The position numbers were made by a program, and so were the translations under genes. Of a stretch of DNA of 10,188 nucleotides, positions 5,111-10,188 are shown in pieces. Location of the stretch: positions 1 through 10,188 of the forward strand of contig URSZ01000089.1 in NCBI GenBank assembly GCA_900550635.1, read 5' to 3'. This DNA is from an uncultured Prevotella sp. Lineage in GTDB: Bacteria > Bacteroidota > Bacteroidia > Bacteroidales > Bacteroidaceae. Under the pieces are notes generated by a model, which was not told the DNA's origin, ran no database searches, and saw only the letters and a program-made list of their open reading frames with translations. How positions within the stretch are numbered: the stretch's first letter is position 1; each line of letters starts with the position of its first letter.

Positions 5111-7066
5111 TTGAGAAGACTCCTTCTTTTGATATGTATAATTCCCGCGTTCGTAGCAGCACAAATAAACACCGACCGGGTAATGCTCATAGGGCGCAAT
5201 GCGCTTTATTATGATGACTATGTGCTTTCCATTCAATATTTCAACGAGGTAATCAACGCCAAACCCTACCTTTACGAACCTTATTATTTCCGCGCCGTAG
5301 CCAAACTTTATCTTGAAGACTACAGCGGTGCCGAAAGCGACTGCAGCGAGGCAATAAAACTTAATCCTTTTATTGAAGACGCTTACCAGTTGAGGGGATT
5401 GTGCCGTATAAAGGGAGGAAAGTTCGAGGAAGCCATAGAAGATTATACGCAGGTAATAGAATACAAACCGCTCGACCAGGTGTCCTGGTACAACCGTGCG
5501 CTATGCCGCATACAGCTTAAGGATTACGATAACGCCCTTGTTGAACTCGGCAAGATGAACGAGTACTGGCCGTCTTACGTAAAGGCGTACAGCATAGAGG
5601 CGCAGGTGCTGCTACAGAAAAAAGACACTTTGCGCGCCGACAGCATGTTCCAGGTGGTGCTTGACAAAAATCCGAAGGACGGCGATGCATGGGCGGCACG
5701 CGGCATGATTTATTATAATAAAGGTGTCTATTCGGAGGCCGATACTTTCCTTACAAAGGCTATTGCATATTCAGACGACATTCCCGACTATTATATCAAC
5801 CGCGCACTCGTGCGCTATCAGCAAAGAGACTTGCGCGGGGCGATGAATGACTATGACAGCGCGCTTGAGATAGATACGGCCAATTTCCTTGGGCATTACA
5901 ACCGCGGACTTTTGCGTGCGCGCGTAGGTGAGGACAACAAGGCTATAGAAGATTTCAACTTCGTGCTGCGTCTTGAACCCGACAATCTGCTCGCGCTTTT
6001 TAACCGCGCGGTGCTGTTGGAGAATACAGGCGATTATCGAGCCGCAATAGAAGACGTGTCGAAGGTAATAGCCGATTATCCGCATTTTTGGACGGGATAT
6101 GAACTCCGGGCACGTTGCTTGCGAAAGATAGGCAAGAACCGTGAGGCTTTGCGCGACGAACGCAAGGTGTTTGCAGCGCAGTTAGACAGGACATTCAACA
6201 AAAAGACTTATTCAAACAAGAGTACACGCAAACGCCGCGAATTAAACATCGACGACTATCAGAAAATAGTAGTGGAGGAGGACAAGGACGTGGGTGAAAA
6301 ATATGCCAACGACTATCGCGGCAAAGTACAGAACCGTAAGGTGGAAGCCACGGCTCAGCCGATGTTCGCGTTCTCTACCGTGCATTCCTCTTCGGGCCGT
6401 TTGCAACGTTCCGCTTTCTGGCCGGAACTCGACAGGTGGAACAGCAAGAAACTCACATCAAGGAGCGTTGTCTTGACTGACCGTATTTCTGCAGCGGCGC
6501 AAAGCGATATAGATATTCTTTTTTCCGACATAAACAGGCTTTCGGCCGGAATGGACAGTAGCAAGTCTTTCGTGGACGAACGGCTTGCCCGGGCAATACT
6601 CTTGTGCGATTCGCGCGACTACGACGCCGCCCTTCTTGACTTGAACGAATGTATTTTGGCCGATTCTTCGTCGGCAATGGCTTATATGCAGCGTGCCGTG
6701 GTAAGGCAACGTCTTGCGGAGACGGAACGTGCCGGCGGGGAAATAGGAAAACCTTCTGAAGCCGGTTTGGTTGAATGGAAGCTCGTGCTTGCCGATATTG
6801 AAAGTGCCGTGAAGTTAGAGCCGGAAAATGCGGCCATATATTATAATCGCGGGTGTGTTAATTTCGAGATGAAAGAATACGGCAAAGCCATAGAGGATTT
6901 CACTAAGGCTATTGCGCTCGATTCACACATGGCTGAGGCTTACTACAACCGCGCGCTCGTTTATCTTTCAATGGAACAGAAGGAAAAGGCGCTTCCAGAT
7001 TTGAGTAAAGCCGGCGAACTCGGTATTTACGACGCATACAGCATTATAAAACAAAACTCCAAGTAA
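5111..7066 (+). CDS. Exported multi-TPR protein encoded downstream of def
   Basis: From a TTG at 5111 the product has 651 residues and begins MRRLLLLICIIPAFVAAQINTDRV, a clean signal peptide with likely cleavage near AAQ. The open frame reaches back to 4973 inside def, but that part is arginine/cysteine-rich out-of-frame def sequence, and no in-frame ATG lies between 4973 and 5182. An N-terminal block of tetratricopeptide repeats (about residues 20-355) has repeated motifs such as YNRALCR, GHYNRGLLRARVG and AIEDFNFVL. A non-TPR segment, basic then mixed, follows (about 356-485), then a second TPR block (485-650). TPRs are protein-protein docking helices, so an envelope scaffold role is likely; no enzyme domain is seen. 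This family is common next to def in Bacteroidales. Confidence 0.85.
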   Translation: MRRLLLLICIIPAFVAAQINTDRVMLIGRNALYYDDYVLSIQYFNEVINAKPYLYEPYYFRAVAKLYLEDYSGAESDCSEAIKLNPFIEDAYQLRGLCRIKGGKFEEAIEDYTQVIEYKPLDQVSWYNRALCRIQLKDYDNALVELGKMNEYWPSYVKAYSIEAQVLLQKKDTLRADSMFQVVLDKNPKDGDAWAARGMIYYNKGVYSEADTFLTKAIAYSDDIPDYYINRALVRYQQRDLRGAMNDYDSALEIDTANFLGHYNRGLLRARVGEDNKAIEDFNFVLRLEPDNLLALFNRAVLLENTGDYRAAIEDVSKVIADYPHFWTGYELRARCLRKIGKNREALRDERKVFAAQLDRTFNKKTYSNKSTRKRRELNIDDYQKIVVEEDKDVGEKYANDYRGKVQNRKVEATAQPMFAFSTVHSSSGRLQRSAFWPELDRWNSKKLTSRSVVLTDRISAAAQSDIDILFSDINRLSAGMDSSKSFVDERLARAILLCDSRDYDAALLDLNECILADSSSAMAYMQRAVVRQRLAETERAGGEIGKPSEAGLVEWKLVLADIESAVKLEPENAAIYYNRGCVNFEMKEYGKAIEDFTKAIALDSHMAEAYYNRALVYLSMEQKEKALPDLSKAGELGIYDAYSIIKQNSK

Positions 7067-7175
7067 AGCTCGGAAAGTATGTTTGGGACGTATCTGTTTT
7101 TTCGTATATGCGGCAACGGTATAGACCTCGGGCGTTTTTCGTGCCTTTGGCAGTAAATAATAAGTGGCAAAAGCA

Positions 7176-8075
7176 ATGATTTCGATACTTATTCCTGTTA
7201 TGAATTACGACTGTTCCGCTTTGGTGGACGATTTATATGTGCAGGCCGAACGCTTGCGCATAGGGGCAGGCGTGGATTACGAAATCATTGTTGGCGACGA
7301 CGCTTCAACGGATGTCGTAACAGTTAATTCCAACAAAGAAGCATGCAGCAGGCCGCGCTGCCGGTTTGTCTCTAATGCGGTAAACTACGGCCGCGCAAAG
7401 AACCGAAATGCTATGGCCGAGCTTTCAAAAGGCGATTTGCTACTGATAATCGACTGCGACGCCAAAGTGTGCCGACAGAACTTCCTTGCCAGTTATATTG
7501 AAGCCGCAAAAGGCAACGACGTAGTATGCGGTGGCATAGCCGCGCCGAACAGTCTGCCTTCGCCGGACGTTGCATTGCGGTATAAATACGAACGCAACGC
7601 CCGCAAGGTGAGGAGTCTTGAATACAGGGTGGCGAATCCTTACAGGCATTTCTCGACGTTCAACGTTTTAATTCGCCGCGATGTGTTCATGGAGATAATG
7701 TTTGACGAGAAATGCGTTGAATACGGTTACGAAGACGCATTGTTCGGGTTGCGGCTTAAACAGCGGGGGATACACGTCGAACATATTGACAACCCGCTTG
7801 TGCACGTCGGTATGGATACTAACGAAAGTTTTGTGAACAAGTGCGAACAGGCCATGCGCACGCTCAAACGTCTTGACGCGGATATGAAAGAGTATTCTCA
7901 CGTGGGAAGCATGGCGATGAAACTGAAACGTTTCCGTTTGATTTGGGCAGTTAAGGCATGGCACTTTCTGTTCCGCAAACTCGAGCTTGCTAACCTGCTT
8001 GGCAAAAGGCCTTCATTGTTTGTCTTGAAAGCTTACAAACTGGGATATTTCTGTTATATAGGCGGCGCGGAATAA
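7176..8075 (+). CDS. Family 2 glycosyltransferase
   Basis: A GT-A fold enzyme that should transfer a sugar from a nucleotide-sugar donor, probably in cell-surface glycan synthesis. From the ATG at 7176 it has 299 residues, beginning MISILIPVMNYDCSALV as GT2 enzymes do; a GTG at 7164 would add four residues and is less typical. Visible motifs are GDDAST (40-45, nucleotide binding), DCD (93-95, the DXD metal site) and GYEDALFG with Glu186-Asp187 in the acceptor/base region. No membrane segment is evident. It follows the TPR gene by 109 bases, without a strong promoter, so read-through or a weak promoter are both possible. No other glycan genes flank it, so the acceptor cannot be guessed. Confidence 0.88.
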   Translation: MISILIPVMNYDCSALVDDLYVQAERLRIGAGVDYEIIVGDDASTDVVTVNSNKEACSRPRCRFVSNAVNYGRAKNRNAMAELSKGDLLLIIDCDAKVCRQNFLASYIEAAKGNDVVCGGIAAPNSLPSPDVALRYKYERNARKVRSLEYRVANPYRHFSTFNVLIRRDVFMEIMFDEKCVEYGYEDALFGLRLKQRGIHVEHIDNPLVHVGMDTNESFVNKCEQAMRTLKRLDADMKEYSHVGSMAMKLKRFRLIWAVKAWHFLFRKLELANLLGKRPSLFVLKAYKLGYFCYIGGAE

Positions 8076-8119
8076 CAAACGCCTTTACTGCAAAGCCACG
8101 CGCTCACGGCTTTACCCAT

Positions 8120-8157
8120 GCGGCATATACCATTCCTATGTTTTAGGTGTATGCTGC
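8120..8157. terminator. Long hairpin between the glycosyltransferase and tRNA-Arg
   Basis: GCGGCATATACC (8120-8131) pairs with GGTGTATGCTGC (8146-8157) over 12 positions with two G-U pairs and a 14-base loop. It lies between the convergent glycosyltransferase gene and tRNA. No T-run follows, so it may be a processing or stabilising stem rather than a strong intrinsic terminator. Confidence 0.4.
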
Positions 8158-8205
8158 TATGGCGGATTACGTATAAGCTGTAAAGAAAGGTTTTGGCTTT
8201 TAAAG

Positions 8206-8277
8206 TACACCTGTAGGGAATCGAACCCTAATCTGAAGAACCGGAATCTTCCATTCTATCCATTGAACTACAGGTGC
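8206..8277 (-). tRNA. tRNA-Arg (anticodon CCG)
   Basis: The minus strand folds into a full cloverleaf: acceptor stem GCACCTG/CAGGTGT (first pair G-U), D arm GTTC/GAAT, anticodon stem GAAGA/TCTTC with loop TTCCGGT, and T arm TAGGG-TTCGATT-CCCTA. The anticodon CCG (8244-8242) reads the arginine codon CGG. The discriminator base is A at 8206. CCA is not encoded (CTT follows), so the CCA end is added after transcription. The tRNA stands alone, convergent with the glycosyltransferase gene. Confidence 0.93.
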
Positions 8278-8341
8278 TTCGTAGACAGTGACGGCTTTGT
8301 AACGGATGTACAAAACCATGTACCGCGAAATTGCAATATAA

Positions 8342-8358
8342 AAGCCGCTTGGCGGCTT
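8342..8358 (-). terminator. Compact GC hairpin upstream of tRNA-Arg
   Basis: AAGCCGC (8342-8348) and GCGGCTT (8352-8358) form a perfect 7-bp stem with a 3-base loop. On the minus strand it is followed by TTTATATTG, terminator-like. It lies about 14 bases downstream of a minus-strand -7 element and 65 bases before the tRNA, so it could be a leader structure or attenuator instead. Confidence 0.4.
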
Positions 8359-8371
8359 GTTTGCGTGCCTG

Positions 8372-8379
8372 CAAAGTTA
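8372..8379 (-). promoter_or_regulatory. Possible -7 element of the tRNA-Arg promoter
   Basis: On the minus strand this reads TAACTTTG, matching TAnnTTTG. It is 95 bases from the tRNA 5' end. No TTTG lies at the proper upstream distance, and the hairpin at 8342-8358 would be transcribed first. Confidence 0.35.
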
Positions 8380-8557
8380 GCAAAAACAAAGTAATCCGTG
8401 GCAGGGGGATATGAAAAAAGCTTATACTTTTTACTGTGCGCCGAGATTCTTTGAAAAAAAAACGGGAAATGTTGAAAAATGACGGCTTTTGAAGCAAGTT
8501 ATTGTCATTTGTGAAATATTTATTCGGGAACTTCAGTCAAATGTTTATTAAATTTAC

Positions 8558-8565
8558 TACTTTTG
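8558..8565 (+). promoter_or_regulatory. -7 element of the asnA promoter
   Basis: TACTTTTG matches TAnnTTTG and lies 24 bases before the asnA ATG at 8590, giving a leader of about 17 bases. The -33 region has no exact TTTG. Confidence 0.5.
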
Positions 8566-8589
8566 CTGACAAAATAACAGACAAACGAA

Positions 8590-9627
8590 ATGAGCAAACT
8601 GATAAAACCGAAAAATTATACCCCACTCATAGGTTTGTTGCAGACCGAGCGGGGAATAAAGATGATAAAGGAATTTTTCCAGCAAAACCTTTCTACCGGG
8701 CTGTCCCTACACCGCGTTACAGGACCTTTGTTCGTGCTTGGGGGAATGGGTATAAACGACGACTTGAACGGAGTGGAACGCCCCGTGTCGTTACCCATAA
8801 AGGATTTGGGCGACCGTAGGGCAGAAGTAGTGCATTCGCTGGCTAAGTGGAAGCGTCTAACGCTTGCACAGTACGGTTTCGAACCCGGCTACGGCATTTA
8901 TACCGACATGAACGCCATTCGTGCCGACGAGGAGTTGGACAATCTTCATTCCTTATATGTGGACCAGTGGGACTGGGAGCGCGTAATAACTCCCGAAGAC
9001 CGCAATATCGATTTCCTGAAATGTATCGTAAAACGCATATATGCGGCGCTGAAACGCACGGAGTTCATGGTTTATGAGGCATATCCGCAGTTGAAGCCCA
9101 TATTGCCGGATGAGATTTATTTTATTCATTCCGAAGAATTGCGCCGCTTGTATCCCGACAAGACACCAAAGGAGCGCGAACACATTATCACGCGCGAGAA
9201 AGGTGCGGTGTTTATAATAGGAATAGGCTGCCCGCTTGGCGACGGCAAGCCCCACGATATGCGCGCCCCCGATTACGATGATTATACAACCGAGGGCGAG
9301 AACGGGCTTCCCGGCCTTAACGGCGACTTGCTCGTGTGGGATGATGTCCTCGAAGTGGCGCTTGAACTCTCGTCCATGGGAATAAGGGTTAACAAGGAGA
9401 CGCTCCTTTACCAGCTCAAGCAGTCGGGAAAGGAAGACAGGTTGAACCTGTATTTCCACCGTCGTCTTATGAACGGCACTTTACCTTTAAGCATAGGCGG
9501 CGGAATAGGACAGTCGCGCCTTTGCATGTATTATTTGCGCAAAGCCCATATAGGGGAGATTCAGGCAAGTATCTGGCCCGAAGGAATGCGTGAGGAATGC
9601 GAAAAGTTGAATATAACGCTTATTTAA
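8590..9627 (+). CDS. asnA: Aspartate-ammonia ligase (asparagine synthetase A)
   Basis: Makes asparagine from aspartate, ammonia and ATP, with AMP and pyrophosphate released, in the cytoplasm. The 345-residue protein has the family's class II aminoacyl-tRNA-synthetase-like fold. Visible signatures are LSLHRVTGPLFV near 38, GDRRAEVVHSLAKWKR (74-89), YTDMNAIRADEE (104-115), the HSLYVDQWDWE segment (120-130), GIGCPLGDGKPHDMRAPDYD in the second half, LNGDLLVW, and GGGIGQSRLCM (303-313), the motif-3 ATP-binding arginine region. The start MSKLIKPKNY is usual for Bacteroidales, and length and ends look complete. It is monocistronic, with its own -7 element upstream and a converging gene downstream. 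Confidence 0.97.
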   Translation: MSKLIKPKNYTPLIGLLQTERGIKMIKEFFQQNLSTGLSLHRVTGPLFVLGGMGINDDLNGVERPVSLPIKDLGDRRAEVVHSLAKWKRLTLAQYGFEPGYGIYTDMNAIRADEELDNLHSLYVDQWDWERVITPEDRNIDFLKCIVKRIYAALKRTEFMVYEAYPQLKPILPDEIYFIHSEELRRLYPDKTPKEREHIITREKGAVFIIGIGCPLGDGKPHDMRAPDYDDYTTEGENGLPGLNGDLLVWDDVLEVALELSSMGIRVNKETLLYQLKQSGKEDRLNLYFHRRLMNGTLPLSIGGGIGQSRLCMYYLRKAHIGEIQASIWPEGMREECEKLNITLI

Positions 9628-9705
9628 GATAAGGGACATAGCATTTACGTTTGCTATAGCCATGGCAAAAGCTTTTGCGGCGGGGTTGCAAGGTTGGAAA
9701 ATACC

Positions 9706-9722
9706 GGGCGGCTCCGCCGCTT
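9706..9722 (+). terminator. Possible asnA terminator
   Basis: GGGCGG (9706-9711) can pair with CCGCTT (9717-9722), using two G-U pairs, around the 5-base loop CTCCG, and is followed by TTAT. It lies about 80 bases after the asnA stop. An alternative GGCG/CGCC pairing shares the same bases. Confidence 0.4.
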
Positions 9723-9872
9723 TTATCATGATAGCTGCGCGTAAGCATGGAGCGCAATGTAAACTCAGGGCTATTGTTTCGGGAGTGTTGAACGGTGCTG
9801 TAAATGTCTGTTTTCATAGCTCGAAAATGTATGCTCATTTTCAATGTGTTATATACCCTCTCGGAGAAAACG

Positions 9873-9936
9873 AAAAATATGTCTGACATAATTCAAAATA
9901 TGTGCCTTGTATTTTAAAATATGTCCGACCTTTTTT
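9873..9936. repeat. 21-bp-phased palindrome repeat, copy C (inverted relative to copy B)
   Basis: Units begin at 9878 (TATGTCTGACATA), 9899 (TATGTGCCTTGTA) and 9920 (TATGTCCGACCTT), at exact 21-bp pitch with 8-bp spacers ATTCAAAA and TTTTAAAA, then T6 (9931-9936). The middle unit is the exact reverse complement of copy B's middle unit. The first is a perfect dyad and the third is decayed. It lies between the convergent ends of asnA and the right-edge gene. Confidence 0.85.
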
Positions 9937-9967
9937 GAGGGTGTTTTCAGACTTTTCTACGGGAGCG

Positions 9968-10188
9968 TCACAAAAGTTCGCCGTATGCAGGAATGTCCTT
10001 TAGGAATTCATAAGTGTTCGCCTCTTTGTCTATGCGGCAGCAATAGCTCTGCAACCCGTTGCTTACGGTGAGGTACGGGGCGTGCAGCGCAATGTTGTAG
10101 GAACAAATCTGTTCGAATACCTTCTGCGTTATTTTTTCCGTGGGCGCCGTGTAATCTATTTTAATCACCGGCTCGGCGCTTTTGTTGA
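9968..10188 (-). CDS. C-terminal part of an unrecognised protein, cut by the right edge
   Basis: The minus-strand frame is open from the window edge to a TGA at 9970-9968, giving about 73 residues of a longer protein. A GTG at 10168 could serve as a start, but the frame continues upstream (NKSAEP before it), so the true start is probably outside. The visible part (KIDYTAPTEKITQKVFEQIC, then YLTVSNGLQSYCCRIDKE and a tail ending PAYGELL) has a plausible soluble mix of residues and no membrane segment. I do not recognise the family. It converges with asnA, with repeat copy C between the two. Confidence 0.55.
   Translation of the reverse strand, partial: NKSAEPVIKIDYTAPTEKITQKVFEQICSYNIALHAPYLTVSNGLQSYCCRIDKEANTYEFLKDIPAYGELL

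Larger units (their letters stand above)
8278..8589. other. 312-base noncoding stretch between tRNA-Arg and asnA
   Basis: No coding region is credible. It carries a minus-strand hairpin (8342-8358) and a TAnnTTTG element (8372-8379) that may serve the tRNA. The asnA -7 element is at 8558-8565. The middle (about 8380-8550) is AT-rich and otherwise featureless. Confidence 0.5.
9628..9967. other. 340-base noncoding stretch between asnA and a converging gene
   Basis: No gene is supported. The stretch contains a weak stem ATAGCA/TGCTAT (9638-9657), a GC-rich hairpin followed by TTTTAT (9706-9724) and repeat copy C (9873-9936). The remainder has no recognisable feature. Confidence 0.5.

Noticed and set aside
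7164..7175. GTG start four codons upstream of the glycosyltransferase ATG
   Set aside because: GT2 proteins usually begin at the MISILIP-type first strand, so ATG 7176 is the better start.
9665..9678. Perfect 14-bp palindrome GCAAAAGCTTTTGC after asnA
   Set aside because: It occurs once, has no loop to form a terminator, is not part of the repeat family, and a single short palindrome can arise by chance.
1396..9936. Regularly spaced short repeats as a CRISPR array
   Set aside because: Each cluster has only three 13-bp units, spacers are 8 bp and near-constant, and no cas genes are present; the units are operator-like dyads.

Overview
The window reads as chromosome of a gut-type Bacteroidota, order Bacteroidales. 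The protein set is typical of that order (DUF1015 protein, AsnA, a def-linked TPR protein, QESAYKKAY-type SPOR lipoprotein). Genes lack Shine-Dalgarno leaders, and several are preceded by the Bacteroidota -7 promoter element TAnnTTTG. Nothing in the sequence fixes the genus.

Layout. Bases 1 to about 285 do not belong with the rest. They are GC-richer (about 63% against about 48% just downstream, counted over 240 bases each) and on the minus strand encode an SbcC/SMC-like coiled coil. This piece abuts a DUF1015 gene (to 1355) that has lost its normal N-terminus, so the point near 285 is a chimeric assembly join or a real rearrangement. A minus-strand operon at 2822-1565 follows: YtxH protein, holin-like membrane protein, small basic protein, lipoprotein. 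It is divergent from a SPOR-domain lipoprotein (3038-3529). A 496-base gap full of hairpins leads to a tight plus-strand group: ruvX/yqgF, def, and a long exported TPR protein. A family 2 glycosyltransferase follows, then a minus-strand tRNA-Arg(CCG), asnA, and the C-terminal end of an unrecognised minus-strand gene at the right edge.

The gene content is mostly housekeeping: Holliday-junction/rRNA processing nuclease, N-terminal protein maturation, asparagine synthesis, arginine decoding and envelope maintenance. No phage, insertion sequence, CRISPR array or defence locus is visible.

The most unusual structure is noncoding. Three gaps (1396-1455, 3714-3774, 9873-9936) each hold three 13-bp units of the type TATGTCTGACATA, spaced exactly 21 bp apart by 8-bp A/T spacers. 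The outer units are mostly perfect dyads. Copies two and three are near-identical over 53 bp but inverted relative to each other. All three lie at gene 3' ends next to T-runs. This is a dispersed intergenic repeat family that could be a helically phased operator array, a terminator-type element or a small mobile repeat.
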